From the NCBI GenBank assembly GCA_019115765.1, contig DXCZ01000021.1:1-62969 (forward strand): a DNA stretch of 62,969 nucleotides, read 5' to 3'. This DNA is from Candidatus Mediterraneibacter stercoripullorum. GTDB lineage: Bacteria; Bacillota; Clostridia; Lachnospirales; Lachnospiraceae. The notes under the pieces were generated by a model that saw only the letters and a program-made list of their open reading frames with translations, was not told the DNA's origin and did not search any database. Below, piece by piece: positions 28,396 to 37,491 of this stretch (position 1 is the stretch's first letter; each line of letters begins with the position of its first letter). The position numbers and the translations under genes were made by a program.

Positions 28396-29769
28396 ATGGC
28401 AAAAGATATTGACAGCATTTTTTTCGATATTACTCCGGAAATTGAAGAATTAGCTCTCAAATGTGAAACGAACAATGCGATCGACAAAGAACTTTACACG
28501 AAATATGAGGTCAAGAGAGGACTTCGTGATCTGAATGGAAAAGGCGTGCTTGCCGGCCTGACGAATATTTCAGATGTATGTGCTTCTAAGATCGTGGACG
28601 GCAAGAGTGTTCCCTGCGAAGGAAATCTTTATTATCGTGGGTATAATATCAAGGATCTGGTCAAGGGATTCCTGGATGCAAAGCATCCCGGGTTCGAAGA
28701 AACAGCATATCTGCTGCTTTTCGGTGAGCTCCCCAGCAAAAAAGAACTGAAAGATTTTCAGGAAATGATGGCAGAGCGGCGCATGCTCCCGCCAAATTTC
28801 GTTCGTGATGTGATCATGAAGGCACCAAGCCGGGATATGATGAACAGTATTACACGAAGTATCCTGCAGCTCTATGCATATGATGACAAGGCAGACGATA
28901 CAAGTATTCCGAATGTTCTGAGGCAATGCCTGAATCTGATCAGCCAGTTCCCGATGCTCATGGTCTACGGATATCATGCCTACAATTACAGACGGGGTGA
29001 AGATCTGTACATTTATGCACCGAAGCCGGAGCTGTCTGCTGCGGAGAATATCCTGATGATGCTTCGTGAAGACAGGCAGTACACAGAGCTTGAGGCGAAG
29101 ATCCTTGATATGGCGCTTGTGCTTCATATGGATCACGGCGGCGGAAATAACTCTACGTTTACGACCCATGTGGTAACATCCTCCGGAACAGATACATATT
29201 CTACAATGGCAGCTGCCATGGCTTCTCTCAAGGGACCGAAGCACGGTGGTGCGAATATCAAGGTTACTCAGATGTTTGAGGACATGAAGAAGAATCTGAC
29301 CGACTGGGCGGATGACGATCAGATCCGGGTTTATCTGGAAGCACTCCTTGATAAGAAAGCATTTGACAAAAAGGGTCTGATCTATGGAATGGGCCACGCG
29401 GTTTATTCTATTTCCGACCCACGTGCGGATATCTTCAAGAAATTTGTGAAACAGCTGGCAAAAGAGAAGGGGCATGAAGCCGAATATGCACTCTACGAGA
29501 AGGTAGAGCATATGGCTCCGGAGATCATTGGCGAGAAGAGAAGGATGTACAAGGGTGTAAATGCCAATGTAGACTTCTACAGCGGACTGGTCTACAGTAT
29601 GCTGGATATTCCTTCATCACTGTATACGCCGATCTTTGCGGCGGCCCGTATTGTCGGATGGAGCGCACACAGGCTTGAGGAGCTGCAGAATGTAGATAAG
29701 ATCATACGTCCTGCATATAAGGCTCTTGCGCCGAACCGAGAATATATAGAATTAGATGACAGGCAGTGA
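28396..29769 (+). CDS. gltA: Citrate / 2-methylcitrate synthase
   Basis: A 457-residue enzyme condensing oxaloacetate with acetyl-CoA. Catalytic regions are visible: LHMDHGGGNNSTFTTHV (His), GPKHGGANIKV (His) and YGMGHAVYSISDPRAD (His and Asp region). The N-terminus has an extension of about 50 residues before the common RGLRDLNGKGVLAGLT start, as in many clostridial forms. Its distant partner aconitase is at 18818. It is followed without a gap by a hydrolase gene, so the two may be one transcript. Whether it prefers acetyl-CoA or propionyl-CoA cannot be told from sequence alone. Confidence 0.95.
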   Translation: MAKDIDSIFFDITPEIEELALKCETNNAIDKELYTKYEVKRGLRDLNGKGVLAGLTNISDVCASKIVDGKSVPCEGNLYYRGYNIKDLVKGFLDAKHPGFEETAYLLLFGELPSKKELKDFQEMMAERRMLPPNFVRDVIMKAPSRDMMNSITRSILQLYAYDDKADDTSIPNVLRQCLNLISQFPMLMVYGYHAYNYRRGEDLYIYAPKPELSAAENILMMLREDRQYTELEAKILDMALVLHMDHGGGNNSTFTTHVVTSSGTDTYSTMAAAMASLKGPKHGGANIKVTQMFEDMKKNLTDWADDDQIRVYLEALLDKKAFDKKGLIYGMGHAVYSISDPRADIFKKFVKQLAKEKGHEAEYALYEKVEHMAPEIIGEKRRMYKGVNANVDFYSGLVYSMLDIPSSLYTPIFAAARIVGWSAHRLEELQNVDKIIRPAYKALAPNREYIELDDRQ

Positions 29770-29774
29770 ATAAC

Positions 29775-30731
29775 ATGAGAGACGAGTTTTATTTCCCGTC
29801 AAAGGATGGCAACACTGAGATCCACACAATGGAATGGAAACCGGCGGGAGAGGTGAAGGCAGTCCTTCAGCTCTGCCACGGTATGGTGGAATATATCGAG
29901 AGATATGATGAGTTTGCGGAATTTATGTGCAGACATGGTTATTATGTAGTGGGCAACGATCATCTGGGACACGGAAAATCCGTGCAGAGTAAGTCAGAGT
30001 ACGGCTTCTTTAATGAGAAATACGGAAATGCCTGTGTGATCAGTGATATGCATACCCTGAGACAGCGAACTATGACAAAATACCCGGATGTTCCATATTT
30101 TATGCTGGGACACAGCATGGGATCCTCACTGCTGAGACAGTATATTGAGCTGTATGGCAATGGCCTGAGCGGGGTGATCCTGATAGGTGCGGTGGCAGAT
30201 CAGGGCCGGCTGCTGCTGGCAGTGGGAAAGAGGATCTGCCAGCTGATGGCTGCGTTCCGCGGATGGCATTACCGCAGCAGACTGATCGACGGGATGACGC
30301 TTGGCTCTTATAATAAAAGATATGTTAAGAAATTTAAACCTTCAGGGACCCGGGCTGACTGGATTACCAGTGACCGGGAGAATCTGGACAGATATATCGC
30401 GGATCCGCTTTGTTCGTTTATGTTTACAGTCAATGCATATTATAGTATGTTTGGCGGTATGCAGTATATGCAGAAGAAGGAAAGTATCCGGATGATACCA
30501 AAAGAACTGCCGATTTTGTTTGCAACAGGTGCAGAAGATCCGGTGGGAGACTTCGGAGAAGGAATCCGGAAAATATGCCGGCAGTATCAGGCTGCGGGGA
30601 TTCAGGATGTTTCACTTCGGATCTATCCGGGGGACAGACATGAGCTGTTGAATGAGACGGACCGGCAGCAGGTGGCGGAAGACATTCTGGAATGGCTGGA
30701 AATACGCAGGACTGCGGAGAAGAGCGCGTGA
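29775..30731 (+). CDS. Alpha/beta hydrolase, monoacylglycerol lipase / lysophospholipase type
   Basis: A 318-residue serine hydrolase of the S33 (Hydrolase_4) family. The oxyanion region is QLCHGMVEY, the nucleophile elbow GHSMGSS, the acid lies in GAEDPVGDFG and the base in GDRHELLNE. No signal peptide is present, so it is cytoplasmic. A GTG at 29766 overlaps the citrate synthase stop, but the ATG at 29775 is a more likely start; neither has a strong ribosome site, suggesting translational coupling. The substrate is probably a lipid ester; a link to citrate metabolism is not evident. Confidence 0.88.
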   Translation: MRDEFYFPSKDGNTEIHTMEWKPAGEVKAVLQLCHGMVEYIERYDEFAEFMCRHGYYVVGNDHLGHGKSVQSKSEYGFFNEKYGNACVISDMHTLRQRTMTKYPDVPYFMLGHSMGSSLLRQYIELYGNGLSGVILIGAVADQGRLLLAVGKRICQLMAAFRGWHYRSRLIDGMTLGSYNKRYVKKFKPSGTRADWITSDRENLDRYIADPLCSFMFTVNAYYSMFGGMQYMQKKESIRMIPKELPILFATGAEDPVGDFGEGIRKICRQYQAAGIQDVSLRIYPGDRHELLNETDRQQVAEDILEWLEIRRTAEKSA

Positions 30732-30805
30732 AGAATGGATCTCTCAGAGATGTGTCCGCAGCAGGATATGTCTGGGGAAAATATATAATATACAGAAGAT
30801 CATTA

Positions 30806-30853
30806 CAGAGGCTGTGTGCCGGAGAAGATTTCCGGTATATTGCCTCTGTTTTT
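30806..30853 (+). terminator. Terminator after the hydrolase gene
   Basis: CAGAGGC at 30806-30812 pairs with GCCTCTG at 30842-30848, an inner CCGGA/TCCGG stem adds to it, and TTTTT follows. Confidence 0.75.
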
Positions 30854-30859
30854 GTTTAA

Positions 30860-31010
30860 TTAGGAAACTTCCTTCCCCATTAAACAAAACGCTCCGCGGG
30901 ATACACACTCGCACGAAGCGGAAATTAGTCGCTAAAGCGACCATGCTCGGCGCGAGAGTTCCGCAAGAGGAACTCTTTGTTCTTTACAGTTGTGCCTGTC
31001 AGGGATAAGT
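30860..31010. other. Non-coding stretch with small hairpins
   Basis: No gene is seen. The stretch holds several short stem-loops in a row, such as GTCGCTAAAGCGAC near 30930 and GAGTTCCGCAAGAGGAACTC near 30956-30975. I do not recognise a known RNA family. It lies between a terminator and the ribosome site of the DUF5058 gene, and could be part of that gene's leader. Confidence 0.4.
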
Positions 31011-31066
31011 GGTACAATTTCCAGGAACAAAATTAAACTTATAAGGCATGAGAGAAGGAGGAAAAT

Positions 31067-31789
31067 ATGTTTAATCCAAACAGTACATTTTTGTTTATTG
31101 CGGCTGGTGCAGTCATTCTCTTTGTAATCGCGCAGTCTGTTTTTTTCCTTGTACGGGCTTACCGGAGGGGAAAAGCACTGGGAATGGATATGAAACAGAT
31201 CCGCAAAACAATCATTTCAACAGCTGTGTTTACATTTGCCCCGGCAGTGTCTATTCTGCTTGGTGTGATCACATTGTCACAGTTTCTGGGGCTGCCACTG
31301 CCATGGCTCCGCCTCAGTGTGATCGGTGCAATCACCTATGAACTGCCGGCGGCCACTACAACAGCAAACGCGCTGGGAATCACGCAGCTTTCCGAGACAA
31401 TTACCGATCCGGAGGTATATACGGCTATTGCGTGGGTTATGACGCTGGGCATTTTCCCGGGACTGATCTGGGTACCGCTCTTTATCCGGAAGATTCAGGG
31501 GGGACTGATGAAGATTAAGAATAAGGACAGTAAGTGGGGCGATATCGTTATGACGGCGCTCTTTCTTGGAATGATCTCGGCATTTCTCGGTATGGTATTT
31601 GCTGATATTAGGGAAGGACTTGCAGGATGGATCCCTATCTTTGTTCTGCTGTTTTCTGCATTACTGATGGGAGTCTGCGGGCTTCTTGTGAAAAAGTGCA
31701 ATGTAAAATGGCTGGAAAACTATGCGCTGCCTGTCAGTATGCTGGGAGCCATGGTGTTTGCAGCCTTAATCACGCCGATGATCGTGTGA
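31067..31789 (+). CDS. DUF5058 family membrane protein
   Basis: A 240-residue protein with six or seven hydrophobic segments and a basic loop after the first (RAYRRGKALGMDMKQIRKT). I recognise it as DUF5058, a clostridial family without an assigned reaction. Conserved-looking polar stretches are YELPAATTTANALG and FADIREGL. The gene is preceded by AAGGAGGA and is followed after 29 bp by a second membrane protein and then by an M20 peptidase. The order suggests a two-subunit transporter feeding or draining the peptidase, which is an inference. Confidence 0.82.
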   Translation: MFNPNSTFLFIAAGAVILFVIAQSVFFLVRAYRRGKALGMDMKQIRKTIISTAVFTFAPAVSILLGVITLSQFLGLPLPWLRLSVIGAITYELPAATTTANALGITQLSETITDPEVYTAIAWVMTLGIFPGLIWVPLFIRKIQGGLMKIKNKDSKWGDIVMTALFLGMISAFLGMVFADIREGLAGWIPIFVLLFSALLMGVCGLLVKKCNVKWLENYALPVSMLGAMVFAALITPMIV

Positions 31790-31818
31790 GATGACAGCGT
31801 GGAAGGAGGATGAAAAAG

Positions 31819-32484
31819 ATGAATAATAATGGCAAATCTTATGAGAATATGACACATTTCTATGGAAGAATCTGGATTCTGCTGGCATTGGGGATGATCT
31901 TTTCTTTCCCGACAGTAGCCTGTATCTATTATGACGCATGGCCGGAACTCTCTGCCGTTGCGAAGGGGCTGCTTGGAGTTGCGCCGATTTTCTGGACTGT
32001 GGGATTTATCGAAGTGCTGACCTTTGTCCCCATGCTTGGGACAGCAGGCTCTTATCTTGCCTTCGTTACAGGAAATCTGACAAATCTGAAGGTACCGGCA
32101 GCGCTTACAGCGATGGAGAATGCCCGGGTGAAGCCGGGAACAGAGGAAGGCGAAGTAGTCTCTACGATCGCAGTTGCAACTTCTTCTATAGTGACAACAG
32201 CTGTGATCGCGATTGGAGTCGCTCTGCTGGTGCCCCTGACGCCAATCCTGAATTCACCGGTGCTCAAGCCTGCGTTTGACAATATCCTTCCCTCCCTTTT
32301 CGGAGGACTGGCTGTAGTCTATGTGAGTAAGAACTGGAAGATATCCATTGCGCCGCTGGTGTTCATGGTTGTACTGTTCCTGCTGGTGCCGTCACTGTCC
32401 GGCTCTGTGGGCGTACTTGTTCCGGTGGGAGCGCTGATCGCTATCGGGGCGGCAAGAATTCTGTACAAGAAGGGACTACTGTAG
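31819..32484 (+). CDS. Membrane protein of unknown function, partner of the DUF5058 protein
   Basis: A 221-residue protein with about six hydrophobic segments. Notable features are GFIEVLTFVPMLGTAGSYLAFVTGNLTNLK and the Ser/Thr-rich STIAVATSSIVTTAVIA. I do not recognise a characterised family. Two ATGs are nine bases apart; the one at 31819 has a proper distance from GGAAGGAGG, while the earlier one abuts it. The gene is tightly placed between DUF5058 and the M20 peptidase. I read the pair as a small multi-subunit channel or carrier, with low certainty. Confidence 0.78.
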   Translation: MNNNGKSYENMTHFYGRIWILLALGMIFSFPTVACIYYDAWPELSAVAKGLLGVAPIFWTVGFIEVLTFVPMLGTAGSYLAFVTGNLTNLKVPAALTAMENARVKPGTEEGEVVSTIAVATSSIVTTAVIAIGVALLVPLTPILNSPVLKPAFDNILPSLFGGLAVVYVSKNWKISIAPLVFMVVLFLLVPSLSGSVGVLVPVGALIAIGAARILYKKGLL

Positions 32485-32493
32485 TAGTATTCG

Positions 32494-32540
32494 GAATGTT
32501 CTGAAAATGACGGAAAAAAGTGACAGGTACTTTTTTCGAA
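32494..32540 (+). repeat. Hairpin element, copy 2 (see 27223-27280)
   Basis: GAAAAAAGT at 32513-32521 pairs with ACTTTTTTC at 32529-32537 around GACAGGT, the same loop as in copy 1. The left flank GAATGTTCTGAA (32494-32505) differs from copy 1 by one base; the right flank is absent. It sits between the second membrane protein gene and the M20 peptidase gene, 5 nt from the peptidase's ribosome site. Confidence 0.6.
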
Positions 32541-32555
32541 AGGAGTGCGACAAAA

Positions 32556-33992
32556 ATGCTTATTTTGTTTATTATACTCGCTATAATACTGATTTTTCTG
32601 ATAATTTTGCTTGTGGGAGCAGCATTGTTTACGCCGAGTGAGGAGTTGAAACCATCAGGGGAGACGATATCTCTCAATGAGGATAAGATTGTAAGTGATA
32701 TGGTAGAGATGATCCGCTGCAGGACGGTTTCCTATAATGATGAGAGTCTTATTGACAAGAAAGAGTTTGAAAAGTTTCGGGAGCTGCTTCCGAAGCTGTA
32801 TCCGCTGGTCCATGGGAAGTGTCCCAGGGAGTTTGTGGGTGTAAATGGCATGTTGTATTACTGGAAGGGAAAGTCATCGGAGGAGCCGGTAGTGCTCATG
32901 GCCCATTATGACGTGGTCCCTGTGGAGGAAGCTCAATGGGCGAAGCCTGCATTTGAAGGGATTATTGAAGATGGATGTATCTGGGGACGGGGGACTCTGG
33001 ATACGAAGGGAACACTCTGCGGGATCTTCGAGGCGGCGGAGAAGCTGATCGCTGAAGGATTTGTCCCGGAGCATGACATTTATCTGGCATTCTCCGGGCA
33101 GGAGGAAATCAACGGGCCGTCTTGTCCTGCAATTGTGGATCTGTTCGAAGAGCGGGGAATCAGGCCGGCTCTCGTGGTGGATGAAGGCGGCGCTGTCGTG
33201 GAAAATGTATTCCCCGGTGTCTCCCGCGAATGCGCCCTGATCGGAATCGCTGAGAAGGGACTGACAAATATTGAGTTTACTGCAAAAAGCAGTGGTGGAC
33301 ATGCCTCCATGCCTCCGGTGCACACGGTGGTAGGAGAGCTGGCGCAGGCTGTTGTAGATGTGGAGAAGCATCCATTTCCAAGAAAATTGACAAAGCCGGT
33401 GAAAGAGATGCTGGATGTGTTGGGACGTCATTCGGGATTTGCCTACCGGATCCTGTTCGCTAATCTGTGGTGTCTGGAGCCGCTGTTTGACAAAGTATGC
33501 AGGGCATCGGGGGGAGAACTTAACGCTATGATGCGTACGACCTGTGCTATGACGAAAATGGAAGGCGGAGAAGCATTTAATGTGATCCCGCCGAAGGCAA
33601 AGGTGGGGATGAACCTGCGTCTCATGCCAGGGGATACAGTGGAGTCGGCGAAGGCATATCTGGAAAAGACGATCCACAATCCGAATATCGAGGTCTCTGT
33701 ATTTGAGGGGAGAAATCCTTCTGCTGAGTCAGATACAGACTGTAAAGAATATACCAGACTGTGCCAGGCGATCAAAGATACCTGGACGGACGCTATTGTT
33801 TCGCCGTACCTGATGATGGCGTGCAGTGATTCCTGGCATTACTGCCGGATCACGGATCATATTTATAAATTCTCTGCAATGAAACTGTCTAAGGAGGAGC
33901 GGGGAATGATCCATGGAAATAACGAGAGAGTACCAATCGATACATTGGTGAAAACAGTGGAATTCTATGTCAGGTTGATCGCAAAATGTTGA
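32556..33992 (+). CDS. M20 family metallopeptidase with N-terminal membrane anchor (PM20D1-like)
   Basis: A 478-residue protein. Residues 2-25 are one membrane helix ([22 protein letters not shown]). The rest is a di-zinc M20 peptidase: MAHYDVVPV (His, Asp), [10 protein letters not shown] (bridging Asp), SGQEEINGP (catalytic Glu pair), VVDEGGAV (Asp), and a C-terminal HGNNERVP (His). A dimerisation/lid domain lies between. The combination resembles PM20D1-type amidases that cut N-acyl amino acids or dipeptides. An upstream in-frame codon at 32520 falls inside the hairpin repeat and is rejected; AAAGGAG fits 32556. It is the third gene of the DUF5058 unit. Confidence 0.9.
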   Translation: MLILFIILAIILIFLIILLVGAALFTPSEELKPSGETISLNEDKIVSDMVEMIRCRTVSYNDESLIDKKEFEKFRELLPKLYPLVHGKCPREFVGVNGMLYYWKGKSSEEPVVLMAHYDVVPVEEAQWAKPAFEGIIEDGCIWGRGTLDTKGTLCGIFEAAEKLIAEGFVPEHDIYLAFSGQEEINGPSCPAIVDLFEERGIRPALVVDEGGAVVENVFPGVSRECALIGIAEKGLTNIEFTAKSSGGHASMPPVHTVVGELAQAVVDVEKHPFPRKLTKPVKEMLDVLGRHSGFAYRILFANLWCLEPLFDKVCRASGGELNAMMRTTCAMTKMEGGEAFNVIPPKAKVGMNLRLMPGDTVESAKAYLEKTIHNPNIEVSVFEGRNPSAESDTDCKEYTRLCQAIKDTWTDAIVSPYLMMACSDSWHYCRITDHIYKFSAMKLSKEERGMIHGNNERVPIDTLVKTVEFYVRLIAKC

Positions 33993-34154
33993 TATCTGAC
34001 AATTGGATAGGGAAAGGGAAAGATTCCTTCCTCTCTCCGCTTATCGCGATACGTTTCTGATCTCGCGGCATCGGCGCTCGATGGCCTCCGCTTTGCGTCT
34101 GTCGCACTAAATGTGTGTCGCTGGCACACAGCACAGTTCTCCAGGCGTATTGCG

Positions 34155-34298
34155 TAAAACGCGAAAACCCGCCGGCTGTCTGCCGGCGGGTTTTCGTTGG
34201 TTTAAAGTTTATTATAAAGGAATGAGAGTAAAGTGCGACATCCGGTCTATGGATGTCTTGCTTAATGAGGGGGAAGATAGTTGTTTATCAACTATCTG
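34155..34298 (-). ncRNA. Candidate small RNA, copy A of a three-member family
   Basis: Read on the minus strand: TATACT (34310-34305), then a 9-bp hairpin AGATAGTTG/CAACTATCT (34275-34297), an unpaired TCCCCCTCAT (34265-34274), a hairpin GACATCC/GGATGTC (34237-34257), a constant segment of about 36 nt, and a perfect 13-bp hairpin (34164-34194) followed by CGCGTTTT. Copies at 35432 and 37492 share the constant parts, while the two inner/terminal stems differ but still pair. No usual -35 box is found; a constant TTTTGTCACATTTT-like stretch lies upstream instead. The rest of 33993-34398 contains nothing I recognise. Strand and RNA nature are inference. Confidence 0.6.
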
Positions 34299-34398
34299 AG
34301 TCTTAGTATAAAAGGAAAATGTGACAGAAGTATGAGTGAAGTATAAAAGAAAACGAAAAATTCTTAAAATGAGTTTAAGATTTTCTAATTCGTAGATC

Positions 34399-35289
34399 CT
34401 ACTCCACTACATTTCTGAGGATCCCGATGTTTTCCACCTCGCACTCTACAATATCTCCTTTTTTCAGAAAACGAGGGGGAGTAAATCCCATTCCTGCCCC
34501 TGCCGGAGTCCCGGTAGCGATGATAGTCCCGGTCTTCAGTGTCATGCCAGCGGACAGCTCCTCGATGATCGCATCAATAGAGTGGATCAGGAGCCCTGTA
34601 GAACTATTCTGTCTGAGTTCGCCATTGATCCTTGAACAGATATCCAGAACCGGCGGGAAGGAAATCTCATCGGCAGTGACAATACATGGCCCCATCGGGG
34701 TAAAACCGTCCAGAGATTTCCCGAAGTACCACTGCTTGTGCTCTGTCTGGAGATTTCTTGCAGAAACATCGTTTATGACCGTGTAGCCGAAAATATAATC
34801 AGGGGCATCGGAGGCACTTACATTTTTTGCATCTTTCCCCAGGACGACAGCAAGTTCGGCTTCATAGTCCACGCTGTCGGTCAGGTTTTCATGCAGGGGA
34901 ATCGGATCTCCGCATCCACTTGCAGTGTGGACCCGTTTGCTGAAATAAACAGCCTTTTCCTGATTTACGATAAAGGCATCTCTGTGAAAACGGGCGGATT
35001 CTTCAGCGTGAGCTGCATAGTTGATCCCCAGGCAGAGGATATCCTGGGATGGGTGGGGAATCGGCGCCATCAGCCGGATGCTGTCAATGCTTATGGCCTC
35101 TCCGTCAGATGCATTTACCGGGCTGACGGTGCTGAGAAGTTCCGGGAGAGTAAGAGAAGAGATCAGTTCGTTCATGTCGGAGAATGAAAGACCGAAGATC
35201 TCTGCCGGCCACAGATATCCGGGCTTTGCGGAAAAGCCGATACCGATCCGTTCTGTTTTGTCTGATGTCTGGTAAGTATACAGTTTCAT
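34399..35289 (-). CDS. Fumarylacetoacetate hydrolase (FAH) family protein
   Basis: A 296-residue protein with the FAH fold in about residues 85-295. Landmarks are GINYAAHAEE, the metal-site DYEAELAVVLG, GYTVINDVSARN, GKSLDGFTPMGP and TGTPAGAGMGF. The family includes hydrolases, decarboxylases and isomerases of beta-diketo or 2-oxo acids, for example in aromatic or sugar-acid degradation; the substrate here is not known. An N-terminal segment of about 80 residues precedes the catalytic domain, as in many members. AAAGGAG precedes the ATG on the minus strand. It lies between two copies of the candidate small RNA, with no operon partner. Confidence 0.93.
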   Translation of the reverse strand: MKLYTYQTSDKTERIGIGFSAKPGYLWPAEIFGLSFSDMNELISSLTLPELLSTVSPVNASDGEAISIDSIRLMAPIPHPSQDILCLGINYAAHAEESARFHRDAFIVNQEKAVYFSKRVHTASGCGDPIPLHENLTDSVDYEAELAVVLGKDAKNVSASDAPDYIFGYTVINDVSARNLQTEHKQWYFGKSLDGFTPMGPCIVTADEISFPPVLDICSRINGELRQNSSTGLLIHSIDAIIEELSAGMTLKTGTIIATGTPAGAGMGFTPPRFLKKGDIVECEVENIGILRNVVE

Positions 35290-35431
35290 CGTTGTACTCC
35301 TTTATCTGTTTTTGCGATTTTGTATAAATCCATTTTAACATGGAGAGGGATAGATGTAAATTCTAATGAAAATATGCGGCAGTTATGCCATTAAGCCGGG
35401 AACTCCTGTGAACAGCGATTCAAAATGAATT

Positions 35432-35579
35432 AAGACAGCGAAAAGCCGTCAGCTGTTGACTGACGGCTTTCCGTTGGTTTTATAGTTATCTAAAGGAATG
35501 AGAGTAAAGTGCGGCACCTTTTACTGCAATCAGGTGCCATGCTTTATGAGGGGGGAGATAGTTGTCTATCAACTATCTG
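35432..35579 (-). ncRNA. Candidate small RNA, copy B
   Basis: Same plan as copy A. TATACT at 35591-35586 (minus strand), hairpin AGATAGTTG/CAACTATCT at 35556-35578, an unpaired CTCCCCCCTCAT at about 35546-35557, hairpin GGCACCT/AGGTGCC at 35513-35538, a constant segment, and an 11-bp hairpin AAAGCCGTCAG/CTGACGGCTTT at 35442-35470. The middle stem differs from copies A and C at several paired positions and pairing is kept, which argues for selection on RNA structure. The gap 35290-35716 holds no other feature. Confidence 0.62.
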
Positions 35580-35716
35580 ATACATAGTATAGCCGTAAAA
35601 TGTGACAAAAATATGAGTGTTTTCTAAAAGAAAAGGTAAAAATCTAAAATAGTAGTAAACAAATTATAAATATACTTTTATAAAACCTGTGCAATGCTCT
35701 AATGAATACTACAGGG

Positions 35717-35947
35717 CTATTCTTCCAGATATGGAAGAAGCCGCTCCATGTCAGCTGCATCTGAAAAACGGATCGTTCCGGCGGAAATCGTCTCCGGTTC
35801 ACCTGCCATGGTACGGAATATATACTGACTCAGCGTGGATCTCAGAGTAAGACTGTCACCCTTCGCTGTTTCGAAATATACTTCCGAGCTGCATAGTCTG
35901 ACATCTGACAGAAACTTCTCGAGGTCAGCGTCATGTTTCAAGTGCAT
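35717..35947 (-). CDS. Small conserved-looking protein of unknown function
   Basis: A 76-residue acidic protein. The core SEVYFETAKGDSLTLRSTLSQY resembles short Lachnospiraceae proteins of about 75 residues that are sometimes mislabelled polyA polymerase; they have a HPr-like length but no active-site His. I cannot assign a role. AGGGAGG lies eight bases upstream of the ATG, which supports a real gene. It stands alone between candidate RNA copy B and the GH30 gene. Confidence 0.72.
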   Translation of the reverse strand: MHLKHDADLEKFLSDVRLCSSEVYFETAKGDSLTLRSTLSQYIFRTMAGEPETISAGTIRFSDAADMERLLPYLEE

Positions 35948-36141
35948 AAATCAAGCCTCCCTTTTACACCGTCACCCGGATTTTGGCGGAATAATTTCAT
36001 TTATTATAATACAATTCTTTATAGAATGTAATACTTTTAGAAAAATGTACAAAAAATGTGAGATATATGTTATAAAAAAAGTGAGAATATTGATGTGAAA
36101 AATGAGTTTTCTTATGATGCAAAGGAAAAGGAGGAGCACAG

Positions 36142-37470
36142 GTGAAAGCAGAGATTTATACAACGACAGAAGACGGAAAGCTTTGCCGTGACAGTATTGT
36201 CTCAGTGAAGGATCCGGGAGAAGAGAACCAGGTACTGAATATTTACAAAGAAGTAAAGGACCAGATATTTGAGGGATTTGGCGGAGCGGTGACAGACGCA
36301 GCCGGGTATGTGTTTTCCCTGATGACACCGGAACAACAGGAGGAGATGCTGAATACATATTTTAATGAAGATGAGATGGGATATGTCCAGGTGCGGATTC
36401 ATATGGACAGCTGTGACTTCAGTACACATATGTATGAGGCAGATCCGGAGGAAGAGGATGCGGAGCTGGAGAAATTCTCATTTGAAGATACAGAGAAATA
36501 TATTATGCCCCTGCTGGAAGCTGCGCAGAGGAAAGCAGGGAAAAAGCTGAAGATCATGCTTTCTGCCTGGTCGCCGCCGGCATACATGAAGACAAATGGA
36601 CAGAGAAAAAAGGGCGGTTCGCTGAAACCGGAGTACAGAGGAAGATGGGCGGAATATCTATGCCGCTATGCAGAAGAGTTTCAGAAGCGCGGATATGAGG
36701 TGAACCGTATGTCCGTACAGAATGAGCCCAAGGCTGTCCAGGAGTGGGATTCCTGCGTGTATACGGCGGAGGAGGAAAAGATTTTTCTGAGGGATTATCT
36801 TGTGCCTGCACTGAAGAGACATGGACTTGGAGGGATAGAGCTGTTTATCTGGGATCATAATAAAGAGAGACTTTATGAGAGGGCAAGGGATATTATCGAC
36901 GATACGACAGATGACCTGATCACAGGCGCAGCATTCCACTGGTACAGCGGAGATCATTTTGAGGCGCTGGAGCTGGTACGCCGTCGGTATCCGGGGAAAA
37001 AGCTGATACTTTCTGAGAGCTGTCTGGAGTTTGGAAAGTATGATAAGGAAGATCAGCAGACAAATGCGGAGCGGCTTGCCCACGATATGATCGGAAACAT
37101 GAATGCCGGAATGTGTGCATTTTATGACTGGAATATCCTTCTTGACAGTGAAGGCGGTCCTAATCATGTGGGAAATTTCTGCGATGCCCCCTTCCTGTTT
37201 AATAAGAATGAAAAGAAGCTGGAGCGGAGAAAGTGCCAGCGCTATTACTGGCATTTTGCACATTTTATAAAGAGTGGCGCAGTTCGTCTTGCAGCGACCA
37301 GGTATACAGACCGGCTGGACTTTACTGCGTGGGAGAATCAGGATGGGACAGCGGCAGCTGTGCTCCTGAATAGAACAGATGAAGCAATGAGATGCAATAT
37401 TCGAGTGGCGGGAGAAATATTTACGTTGACAACGGAGCCTCATTCTTTGGTGACCATGGTCATGGAATAA
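36142..37470 (+). CDS. Glycoside hydrolase family 30 protein (glucosylceramidase / beta-glycosidase type)
   Basis: A 442-residue (beta/alpha)8 barrel with a C-terminal beta side domain (about 375-440). The acid/base is E195 in VQNEPK and the nucleophile E292 in LSESC. FEGFGGAVTDAAG near residue 47 is the typical GH30 entry. There is no signal peptide, so it acts on imported oligosaccharides or glycosides. The start is a GTG with AAGGAGG upstream. GH30 covers glucosylceramidases, beta-1,6-glucanases and xylanases; this short cytoplasmic form cannot be narrowed further. It lies near GH31 and CE15-like genes, so hemicellulose side-chain processing is plausible. Confidence 0.92.
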   Translation: MKAEIYTTTEDGKLCRDSIVSVKDPGEENQVLNIYKEVKDQIFEGFGGAVTDAAGYVFSLMTPEQQEEMLNTYFNEDEMGYVQVRIHMDSCDFSTHMYEADPEEEDAELEKFSFEDTEKYIMPLLEAAQRKAGKKLKIMLSAWSPPAYMKTNGQRKKGGSLKPEYRGRWAEYLCRYAEEFQKRGYEVNRMSVQNEPKAVQEWDSCVYTAEEEKIFLRDYLVPALKRHGLGGIELFIWDHNKERLYERARDIIDDTTDDLITGAAFHWYSGDHFEALELVRRRYPGKKLILSESCLEFGKYDKEDQQTNAERLAHDMIGNMNAGMCAFYDWNILLDSEGGPNHVGNFCDAPFLFNKNEKKLERRKCQRYYWHFAHFIKSGAVRLAATRYTDRLDFTAWENQDGTAAAVLLNRTDEAMRCNIRVAGEIFTLTTEPHSLVTMVME

Positions 37471-37491
37471 TGATGTGATGTGATTTTAGGA

